DNA of 64,000 nt from contig NC_134841.1 of assembly GCF_965363235.1 (NCBI RefSeq), positions 30,719,440 to 30,783,439 of the forward strand, read 5' to 3'. Below the pieces are notes generated by a model. That model searched no databases and was not told the origin of the DNA. It saw only the letters and a program-made list of their open reading frames with translations. The translations under genes and the position numbers were made by a program. Shown here one piece after another: positions 10,755 to 22,700 of the stretch; the stretch's first letter is position 1, and the number at the start of each line of letters is the position of its first letter. The stretch comes from Mytilus galloprovincialis (taxonomy: Eukaryota; Mollusca; Bivalvia; Mytilida; Mytilidae).

Positions 10755-13700
10755 ATGGCAGCGAGACCAAACTGGAGCTCGTTGCCCAGTGTCCTTATTG
10801 TGGATATTTTATCCTACCTTTCGCACACAGACAGACTAAACGCTTCAACAAGTTGTAAAAGATGGAGGAACTGTCTATTTCATCCATTATTTTGGCAGAA
10901 GATTAATTTTAGAACAAAATATTCAGACAGACAGAGGACGAAGTTTTTGACAGACAGATGTGGGAGATTCGTCAGACAAGTGGTTATTAATTTTGACTCC
11001 CACAATCACAAAGAAGTTCGTGAATGCTCACAGATCTTAGATGTACTTTGTGGAAATAAGAATCTCACAAGTTTTTCGTTGTTGCCTTCAAGTTGTCACA
11101 TTGAATGGCCTGATACACAATCGACGTATTTTATTGACAGGTAAGCGCCATGACGTAAATATTTACAAATGCCAGCTGTGACCTTTAAATAGTAATTCAT
11201 CCAATCAAATGTATTTTAAGTATAGATCATAACTGTAAACAAAAGCATGTGCTTGGACATATGCTAGTCCAAATAATTATGACGTCTTGAAAGGCTATTA
11301 TAATTTTTTCTTTGACGCCTTGCATCGATCAGTCAAGGGTCTAACTTAAATAAGTTATTAGAGAAAAATAACAAACATGTTGTTATTGTGAGCTGAAATA
11401 TCAAAATACTGTAATAAGGTATGTATGTTACATGTTTTAAAGGGACAATATACAAACTTTAGTTTGTTAAATTTTTCACGAGTTCTATTGATATTATAAT
11501 TTTCTTTATTTATACCAAACTTTGCAAAGATATTATATGGCAGTTCATAGTTTACCAATCATACATAGCACACCTATGTTATTACAGAAAATATATTCCT
11601 GCAAGTAATTCCCAAGTGTCTCATTTACTCTCATATAATAAGTTACATGCATGTAACAACTAAGCCTTCTTTAGTTATTACAGCTTAATTTTCCCTTTAA
11701 GGCCTTGTCTCATTGATTTACTATGGTTGATCAAAATTGTATTAATGGAATTAGAAAATTAGAAAATGTAGTTATCAAGGTAATATATTAAGCTACTGCG
11801 CAAAGTTTCAAGAATTCCCAAGTGCCCACAAAAGAAAATATTTATGATATATTTGTAGGACTCTGAACCGCGATGGTACTCCGAACAGCGATGGTCACGC
11901 TGAAGTTCGATGGTTTGATGCTAAAGTGTGTTTTTGATCACGCTGAAGTGCGATGGTGGCATTGTGACGCTATCTTGTTGATAGCTATGCCGAAGTGCGA
12001 TGGTGGTAACTCTGAAGTACAATGGTTTACTCAAACTACATTTTTAATACTTTTCATGACGACATAGAAGTCAATGTGTATACTAGAAGCAGTTTTTAGG
12101 ATAATAAGAGGTTCATAAACTACAAATACTACGAAATACGGGGAACTTAATGGATAAAGAAATGTTAACCTTCTGTTACGATTTTTTATTTCGAAATCTA
12201 CAAAAGGCCCCTTTTTCACGTAGGATGGAGCGTGACATTCTCTAAATACATATGGGTCTGTATACAAATTCTCAGAAACATAAATAGTACGGTGAACGAG
12301 CGAGGAACTCATGAGAGAAACAAAGAAAAGATAAAATATTATAATGAATGAAGAATTATGTCCAAATGTAATAAAATGAAGATGACGATCTCTCACTTAA
12401 TATGCAACCATAGACAATAATGAATGTTGCTTTATATATTAACTATTAAAAATAAACTTTTTATAATAATTGCAAATATTTAGGTTTTAAACTAGCAATC
12501 ATTCGGCAAACAGACCATCGCACATCAGCGTACGGACCATCGCACTTCGGCATAGACCATCGCACTTCGGCGTAGACCATCGCACTTCAGCGTGACCATC
12601 GCACCTCAGCATCCCCATCGTACCTCCGAGTCCTACATATTTAACTGATAACAGACATATGTTACTACATATTAAGGAAACAAGAGTAGACAACTCATGA
12701 AAGTGTCTGTAATACCAAACTGCATATTCTGGAAGAATGTAATGTGTCTCCTGTTCGCTACTCTAAAGATAACGGTAAAATTGATCATTACGGCAAGAGA
12801 TTATTGAATTTATGTAAAAGTACTCAATTGTTCTTTGTAAATGGTCGTTTTGGTGCTGATAAGGGTGTAGGTCAAACTACATATAACAATTCTTTAATTG
12901 ACTATGTAATTATAACTCCTGAATTATTTAGGGCTATTGTAGACTTTGATATATTTTCATATGATCCTATTCTTAGTGATGTGCATAAACCTGTATGTTT
13001 AAAATTATGTTCAAATATTAGATCTGACTGTGTTCAGTGTGGCATTACTGGTAGTTCTAGATCTGACTGTGCTCAGTGTGCTGATACTACTGGTAGATCT
13101 GACTGTGTTCAGTGTGGAGAAAAAAGTGATAATGAATCACACATCAAATCAAAATGGTATAGAGACGGGGCTGCAGTTTTCCAAGAAAACCTAGATGTTA
13201 ACAAGATAGATGAACTTTTAGTTAGACTGGCAGACATTGATCCCAAAAATACAAACATTGTAACAATTAATGATATACTTGAAAGTTGTAATAGTATTAT
13301 TAAGAATGCTGCTGAATGTGCTGATATGTTGTTTAAGACTACTAGCAATGTCAAGAAACATAGTTGTAAAAAATAAAATCATTGTAAAAAAATATTTTAA
13401 CAGTGAATGTTATACAAAACGCAAAGCTTATCGTAAAGCCAAAAAATACCATTATAGAGTACGTTCTGTTGTTAATCACAATGATTTGGTACGTAAAAGC
13501 AAGGAATATAAGAATATACTGAAAAAACAATTTTGTGAATTTCAAAAGGCGTTTATAGGTAAACTCAAAGCTCTGCGTACCTCAGATCCTAAATAATATT
13601 GGTCACTACTAAATAAAGGTTGTGAAAAAGGTAAAGCTTCCCAGCAAAAAGTAGCTATGAATGTATTTTTTGATCATTTTAAAAATTTAGACATTGTTGT

Positions 13701-16700
13701 AAATGATATTGATATTGTTTTACCAGATAATGTTACAGAATATAATACTGTTATTAATGAGCCTATAAGTGAAAAAGATGTTGTAGATGCTATAAAAACA
13801 TTAAAGAATGATAAAGCTTGTAGTAATGATATGATACTAAATGAATTTTTGAAACATGGAGCTGTCAAATTATTGCCAGTTTATGTCAAGATTTTTAATA
13901 TTGTTTTTGAAAGTGGTATTGTACCGGATTCTTGGTCTCAAGGTTTAATATGTCCAATATACAAAACAAAGGTGACCCGCAAGTGCGGACAATTATAGAG
14001 GTATCACTATACTTAGTTGTTATGGCAAACTATTTACATGTATTCTTAATAACTGATTATTCAATTACCTTGAATCTTTGGGTTTATTATGTGAAGAGCA
14101 AGCCGGTTTTCGGAAAGGCTATGGTACTGTTGACCATATTTTTAACTTAAAATTCCTTATTGATATGTATTTATTTAGAAGGAAAAAACTGTGGGTGTGT
14201 CTAAACACTGCTAAGGAGTCCTTAGTGCACTAAGGACTGATAACATGCCACTAAGAACTAGATGGAGAGCTGTTACATGCAATTTCTTTTCATATTACGG
14301 TAGAAATTGATATTTAATGCATAAATTCCAAATTTTATAGAAAAATAATAATAAATTAAGGAGATATTCAACATTATTTAGACACGTGCCTGTTTTTCTT
14401 TGATATGCCGAAAATCCATGAACCGTTTGACACGTGTCAAATTACATATTAATTGATTACACGGGAATCCTTTTGGTAAAGTTGGATACTAATAAATGAA
14501 TTGTTGTTGAAATTTTATTAACAAAAAAATCTGAATGAAGAAGTATTTTCTCAAGTGTATATTTCTTGTAAATAATAAATTTGTCACCAGAGAAATATAT
14601 CTAATGTCGGATTTTTATTTGATGTTCATATTAATAAGTGACTGAAATATAAATTTTTATAGATATTTAATTCACATTTATATATATTTTTTTTAAAGTA
14701 CGTGTTGAATTTTGGATAACCGGCAGATGCTTGTTGCGTTTTCATTAAATTCATCTTGTTATTGGGCTGTGATAAGCCCGGTAGTACCGAAAAATTAATC
14801 TAATATTTCGTAGCGTTCTTTGTCTCTTGAACCAATTTTATTTTTCAGGTGGTCGGACACATTATCTATAATGTGTTTTGTACCCGTATCTCTATTCTGT
14901 TTATTTTTTCTTGCAAGCGTGCTTTAATGTGGTGACAGGCGACGACGGACATGCGTTTGAACAATAGACTGGTTTGGAGCTGGAACACTTTAGTTTGTTT
15001 CTTATGGTGCACTGTTCAAAATTTATTTTCATATATGAAGACATTTTAAGAAATGTATAACTCCATCGTGTTGTTTTAGTGAAACCATTTGTATATATAC
15101 ACGCATCTTTGTCGAAATTAAAATAAAAACAAAACACTTATCAATATATATATTTATTTTGTCTTCATATCTCTTACATAACAAGCTGACCACACTCTAA
15201 CTTATTAGTCATTTAGTAGGCGCACATCAAAGTCGTGCACCTGTGGCAAATAACTTTGTCGGGGAAGAAGTAAAACAAAAACAAAATTATTTGTTCTGTA
15301 ATCATTTTTCATAAGAACAACACATTTAATTATAAATATTAAGCATACATTTTTTTAGATACAATTGTTTATTACCTAAAATGAAAAGATTATGATTGTT
15401 TAATGAATTGTTTTGTCATTTGGCACGTGTCAAACGGTTCATTGACTTTCGGCATATCAAAGAAAAACGGGCACGTGCCTAAATAATGTTGAATATCTTG
15501 TTTATTTATGATTATTTTTCTATAAAATTTGAAATTTATGCATGAAATATCAATCTCTAACATAATATGTAAAAATAATACACACAACATCACTCCTTCT
15601 AGTCCTTAGTGGCATTGTATATAGTCCTTAGTGCACTAAGGAGTCCTTAGCAGTGTTTAGACGTACCGAAAAACTGTACTGTGCTTTTGTAGACTATCGA
15701 AAAGCTTTTGATTCTGTAAACAGGGTATTATTATGGCAAAAACTGTTATGTAATGGTATTGACGGTAAAATGCTTGTTATTGTACAAAACTTGTATAAAA
15801 ATGCTAAGTCTTGTGTTAGATCTGGTAACAATTTTTCAGAATTTTTTGCCTCCAATGTAGGAGTTCGACAAGGTGGGAACTCTCACCTTTATTGTTCTCA
15901 ATTTTACTAAATGATTTGACAGATTTTTTGTCACATGCTTATAATGGTCTCTCTGATATATGTGTAAGACTCAGATCGACGTCCAGTCCCTTTTCGACGT
16001 CCGTTCCTCAAATTGACGTCCAAATCTGACGTCACAATAAAATAACATTCCAAATCGACGGTCGATGCTATGTCTACCTAATCGACGTCCATGTTTTGGC
16101 TTCTCTAATCGACGTCCAATTTGTAAGTCCTCTAATCAACGTCCATTTTGGACATAGAAAATTGAAAATTGACCAGAACCGACAGCAGCTGAAATCTTTA
16201 GACCTTTGAACATATTATGTGTGACAAATGAATCTATTTTCAAAAAATGTTTTTTAAAGATTTATATAAACATTGTCATACTAGACTTAATATGTTAACA
16301 GGTTGTAATATCATTTTTTTTTATTTTAGAGGTTACATTAAAAAAATAAGGAGATGTAGTATGACGTGAATAATGTAAACAGTTCAAATTATAAAATTGA
16401 CGGTCTGATTTATAAAAAAAAAATAAAAAAATATGACAGACACAAACCATCGGAAACCACTTCACTTCAGGCCCATAAAGAATATGTCGGGTTATACATT
16501 TGTGTGAGTACTTTACCTGGAACAGTTGTGTAACAGCACAACATAAAACTTAATGCCAATTTCTTGCGGTATGAGAACAGTAGTGTAACAGCACTACTTA
16601 AAACATAATGCCAATTTATTGCGTATAAGTTTCACTACAGGTGTAGAACAGAAATGTGTTGAAAAATATCTTACAGAGTCCGAATTATAATACTAAAAAA

Positions 16701-19700
16701 AATATTTGGCTGTACTTCTTTATTTTGTCAATTGGTTAAATATTGAATAATGTCCTGTAGATGTTGTTCGGTTTTCTTTGTCGTTAGGTTGTTTTCTCCT
16801 TGACATACACTTCCATGGATGTCATTTTAACATGATTAAGAATGACACACTACTTTGTAGATCGATTTGATAAAGTTTAATATGCATGATACCTGTTTCG
16901 GGTTGAAAAAAACCTATATGGAAATACGTATAAATGTTTAAACCATACAAACATGTACATGTATAAGTGTAAGCAATTATTTCCAGTACTTTTCATTATG
17001 ATTAGATATTGGACATTGATTAAAAACGACTAAAACCAATCGGACGTAGTTTTGTCAATACATGCCGTCACATTGGACGTCGATTTGAGACTGTAACGTC
17101 AGACTTGGACGTCTATTTGAGAAACGGCCGTCGATTTGAGGAACGGACATCGATTACAGGCCGGACGTCGATCTGAGTCTAACATATGTAATATGTCTCA
17201 TTTATTATTTGATAATGATGATATTGAAGTTTTCTTTAAATTGTATTTGTTATTATATGCTGATTATACTGTTATATTTGCTGAGTCTGCTACTGAATTA
17301 CAATCTGCATTAAATGCCATGTATTTGTATTGTGAAACATGGAAGCTTAGTGTTAATGTAGCCAAAACCAATATTGTGATATTTTCAAAAAACAGACAAT
17401 GTGAAAACACTCAATTTTTCTATAACAATGAACCAATAGCTGTGTAAGATGATTTTCTATATTTGAGTACAGTTTTTTCTAGAAAAGGTACTTTTCACAA
17501 AAATAAGGCTAGACTTGTACAACAAGCTAGAAAAGCTATGTTCTATGTTTTATGTAAAGCGAGAAAGCTTAGTTTGCCAATAGACATTTTGTTACAATTA
17601 TTTGATGCAATGGTAGCACCTTTTTTGTTATATGGTGCAGTAGTATGGGGTTATGTAATTAATGACATTATTGAGTCTTTGCATTTAGAATTTTGCATGT
17701 ATATATTAAAGGTTAAAAAATGTACGCCAAACTATATTGTATATGGTGAACTTGGTAGAACACCCATGTCTATATGTATTTAAGCTAGAATGGTTGGTTT
17801 TTGGCAGCGAATTATAAATGGCAAAAAAGAGAATATATTTCGAACATTGTATGATATGTTGCATAAACTGAATGAAGGTGATGTGTACCATTCTAAATGG
17901 TTATTATATATAAAAGATATTTTAATTGAATGTGGTTATGGAAATTATTGGTATGACCAATCTGTATAAAGAAATATAAGCCTGTCTAAAAATGTAAAGC
18001 AAATTCTTCATGAAAAATTTGTAGAAGGTTGGAAATTACAAGTCTACAACTCACCGAAGTGTATTAATTATCATATTTATAAATCTGATTTTAACTTTGA
18101 GAATTACCTCACTGTACTTCCACCTGACTTGATGTATAATCTTATTAAATTTAGATGCGGTAGCCATAAATTGCCAATTGAAGCTGGTAGATTTTTTAGT
18201 ATCAATAGAGCTGAAGGAATTTGTGATCTTTGTAATAAACAAGAACTGGGTGATGAATTTCATTATATATTTAATTGTAACTTTTTTACTCAAGAAAAAC
18301 TCAAGTTTATACATGATCATATATATAAAAACAAAAATACTGTAAGCCTGTCAAATTTAATGAATAGTCAAGATAAGTATGTACTTGTTGGGTTGGCAAA
18401 ATTTGGCAAAATTGTTATGTCTGTATTTAAATGATAATATATGGATATTACTCTTTCATCTACATACACCTACTTCATATGTATATATGTTAGTTCATGC
18501 ATTATTATTGTTAAATTTGTTTGTTAAATTTATTGTACTATTGTGCCTCATGTGAGGCCTTTAGTGAAATAAAAAGTTTCAAAAGTTTCAAAAAGTTTGA
18601 CATGAATGTTATTTTTCTCCAATAACTTATTTAAGTTAGACCCTTGACTGTTGATGTAAGGCGTCAAAGAAAAAAAATATAATAGCCTTTCAAGACGTCA
18701 TAATTATTTTGACTAGGACATATGTTGATAAATTTATTGAAATGGTGACACTTTAATGACTTAAATTCATTTTTTTAAAACATTTGTAGCATTAAATTAA
18801 ATGCGAATAATGCCAGCTGCCAGTAATGGCCATAATTTCCGCATATTCCTCCTTATTAGGAGAACCACCACCAGACCATATATACATTGTATGTTGGAAA
18901 ACAAATTTTATGACACTGAATTGGTACATGTAGTATTTGCTACTTACATACAGTTTACATGTACAAAAAATGTATATACATGTACCCAGTCCCCAAACAT
19001 GGCTAGGCATCTCTTACAATTAGTTAACATTTCCCAAAACATCCCCGGTATATATTGGGGGGTTCTGATACTATTCTGACAGCTGCTGAATATAGCGCAT
19101 CTGAAATACATGTAATGACATGGTGATAGAGGAAAGTGGAAAGGATCAAGGAAAGAAACCATCAATTTATTAGGGGAACAACTAAAAAATTTATAACACT
19201 ACCAGGAAGCTTCATAAGGGAGGGGGAATCCCCTTTGGCCCTCCCCTGTATTAGCTGAACTCTTCATAGTTTTCTAAAGAATCCAACATGAAGAGTATCA
19301 TGTACTTTACATGTATTAGTCCCTTTCCAATGAAGTCAAAGTAGACTCCATCTGTCAGTCCGGCAAATCAGTTTTCCAAACTTTTTTTCATGCTGGAAGA
19401 TTTATTGATTTGATAATTGGTATAAAGTTTTATCGTTACAAGTTATAAATCAAGTTAGAATTTTGTGCTGGTCTGTTGATTTTGTGTAGAGTTATGGACC
19501 TTGGACTTAGAAAAATCACTCTAATAATAAGTTTTCCCCACTTTTTGTCATGCTTAAAATTGACTTGAAATTTGTAATATAGTTTACACCATGACAAATG
19601 ATACATGTAGATCAGGTTAGCATTTTATTCCAGTACAGTGAAATTTTAACCAGGAGGGGACTATTAAAGTATTGCCATGCAATACCTCTAAGTCTCAGAA

Positions 19701-22700
19701 TCCTTGTTTTGTTCATTGAAAATGAGAAAAAACAGCAGCTTGATACATTTATTTTGCATACCTAATGACAACAGGAGAAACAGTGGAATATTTTATCATT
19801 TGCAAGTTATTTTAAATTGTGCTTATATTTGACCATTTTGATGATGTAAAAATAAAGCCAAGCTTAAGTCATGTACAATGTACATGTAAGTCAATTAAAA
19901 TTTCTACTAATATTATACACTTTTGGTTTTTTTTCAGGTTTTTAGACTGCATTGAAAGTATTATAAAGAACAGCAGAAAACTTAAACACTTCTCCATGGG
20001 ATTCGCAGAAGAGTTACTAGAACATTCCAGTATTATCCTTGATTTACTTGGAAGAAACTGCTCACGTATGTTAGAAAGTCTGCACATTGCCAGCATTAAA
20101 GAAGATTCAGAGAACTATGGTATTATTGATCTCAGTGCCTCACAATTCCTTACATTCACAGCCTTGAGACATCTCAGTGTTGACTATGATCATATGAGTA
20201 ATGAACTCCTCTCAGCATTTAGTTCAGGCTGTAAAAACAAACTAGAGACCTTAGTTGTCAACGTTCATGGAATTGACTCAGAGCATGAGAAAGTAACAAA
20301 CTACTCATGGATAGCAGTCAGGAAGAACTGCCCAAAGCTTGAGGTGACTGTGAACTTGATTCATTCCTATGATGGTGTACAAGGCCTTCTAGACATCCTA
20401 CAGCCAGCCTTACCTCTAACTTGTTTTAGACAAATGTTCTGTACAGATCTCAATCCATCGGCCATCAATTATTTTTCATCCCATTACAAAGATACCCTGA
20501 GATCTATTTACATCATTGATGGTTTGAATGATGGCTTTCCTATTCCATACTTCAGTCACATGGAAGAAGACACATTTGTTATGTTGGCCTGGAGATGTAC
20601 CAAACTTGAAGAATTTACCTTGCTTGGTTTGTTTTCAATTAAGATATTACATTTTAAATTTTTAACTTCATTGTCACTTTTAAAGATTTATGCAAGACAA
20701 GACAATCTATTAAAACTTTAGCAAACACAACTAAAGTAACTTTGGATTAAAATTTCTTTCACCAGTCACTTGTTTCATATGACTTTAACTAGATTCACTA
20801 CTTTGACACGTGTTTGAAAGATTATTGTTCTGTTAAACATTTTTGTTACACATATTAATTCCTGAATGTTTGATCAAAATGTGTTGAAAATTCTAACTTG
20901 AAATCTCTTAAGTCTTTCTAGTAGATAAATTGAATTTATAACTATATATTCTGAATTGTAGGGTATGAGATTTTGGATGATGATATAATGGCTATTGCCA
21001 GACTACGCGGTGAGCAGTTGAAGAAATTTGATATTCCTCTGTCTTGTATTGCCACTTTGGATGAAGATGAAGAAACACCAGCTCGATATGCTTATGTGGA
21101 TGATGATTTTGTACTCAGTGTATGTATCAATTTTATATAGATTTCATGTTCACATGGAGCATATCCAAGATCATCTTTTGATTAGTACACAATTAAGGTT
21201 TAAATAGGAATTAACAGTGATATTGTTGGCTTTTTTCAAAACTACCTCTACCCTTTTTTATTGGGAAAATATGCATCATTTTTATCAAATTGGGAAATTT
21301 AGAATAAACCATGAATTTGACTGAAATTATAATTTGCAGACTCTCTTTCAAGAATTAAACCCTGCTTTGAAATAAGACCCTTTAATGTCAGTGATGATAA
21401 AAAAAATAGATCCTCAAATCTGCGCAGATAGTCTTTTTAGGCATGAAAAATGTATATATGAGTGTTTTTCAGTTTGAATTGATGCACAATTACTACCGAG
21501 GCTGTTCTGTTTTGGAAAAATGTTGTCTTTTTGGGAATAATTTTAAGCCATTTTTTTTTTCATATTGCGATTCTTCTCCAGGGGAAAAAGCCTTTATTCT
21601 CCAGTTTTTTAAGGCAAACAATATCACTGATTGACGTGAATAAAATCACAAGTAGTTTTACAAAAAATTCTTTTATTATACAAATTCATGTATGTAGTGG
21701 CCTTGGTAAGTTTTATTTTGTAAAGGTACTTACAAAATTAAACTAATTGACAGTGTTCAACTGTGCACCTGTACATGTATGTACAATGTACAAACAAATG
21801 ATGTGATAAATAAGTAGAAGATGTTAAAAAAATATTGTTCTATTGACCAAAATAAAAGACTCAGTTATACATGTATAAAGGACAGTTTTATGTCCATTAT
21901 TTTAAAGTCATATGAAACCTCAAATTAAAAAAAAGGATGCAGATATATGATTTTTATATCTAAATGGATAGTTTTCATTTTAAAATTTATGTACTACATA
22001 TTCAGGGGTTTATCTGAGTATTTTGGGAAAAGGGACCCTGGCCAGTTTTGGGAATTTTTTAACGCGCTTTTCAATGAAATTGGGAAAAACAACCAATATA
22101 CCAGATGTTAGTTTTAATGTGTTTTGTTCATTAAATTTTGTTTTGTTGGTGAAAATAAAGTAAGGACTACCTACACCTTCTTTGTTTTTAAATATAACAA
22201 CATGGCATTAAAGTTTATTTGAGTATCAAAATAATAAGTTCGAACTTCTTAAAGGATTGTTACATTTTTTTTTTGTTTTGACATGAAAATTTGTGAACTA
22301 AAATATTTTGAGTTCTGTATAAAATATAACCTGTTTCTATTTTCTTTTTTATATATCTTTTGGTTTTCAATTTTAGTGTTGCTATGATAGCTGTCACATG
22401 TTTGGTTCTTTTCAATTTTTATTTACTGTATTTTATTGACAAACCCGGAGTTATATACTTGTCCGTTCCCGGATTTGATCTGGTTTTAGTATTTTCCCAC
22501 ACTTCCTGTTTATTTATGGCAGCCATTGTTTGTCAATGTTGTTTGTCATTCAATATGTTTCAACTTGGATTTACACATTACTTGTTGGCGATTTTTGGCA
22601 TAAAGCTAGCGGTTGAATAAAATAAACATCTCTGTCATGAATAATAAAGATGAAAATGAATTTTGTGATCATTTGAATTGGGAATTTTACTCCCAAAATT

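Larger units (their letters stand above)
12680..18600 (+). mobile_element. 5'-truncated LINE (APE-type non-LTR retrotransposon) with two DNA insertions
   Basis: It contains the end of an endonuclease domain, a reverse transcriptase, and a C-terminal CCHC region in order, with stops and frameshifts. It is split by elements C (14193-15668) and D (15964-17183). Its 3' end carries AATAAA, a small stem-loop and an (AAAAGTTTC) tail (18571-18598), ending directly at the right TIR of element A. The 5' end is lost near 12680 within the endonuclease. The clade was not assigned. Confidence 0.85.
11264..18716. mobile_element. Outer transposon 'A' in FBXO33 intron 1, 8-bp TSD, 116-bp TIRs
   Basis: The TIRs 11264-11379 and 18601-18716 are inverted copies of 116 bp, starting CTAGTC(C/A)AAATAATTATG. 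GACATATG is duplicated at 11256-11263 and 18717-18724. Almost everything between is later insertions (elements at 11855-12636 and 12680-18600); without them A would be about 0.75 kb, a non-autonomous element. An 8-bp TSD is compatible with hAT, P or Merlin; termini do not decide. Confidence 0.85.

Noticed and set aside
22360-22620. 86-codon open frame with membrane-like segments
   Set aside because: Lies inside a 774-bp inverted-repeat element, has no ATG start, and no recognisable domain.
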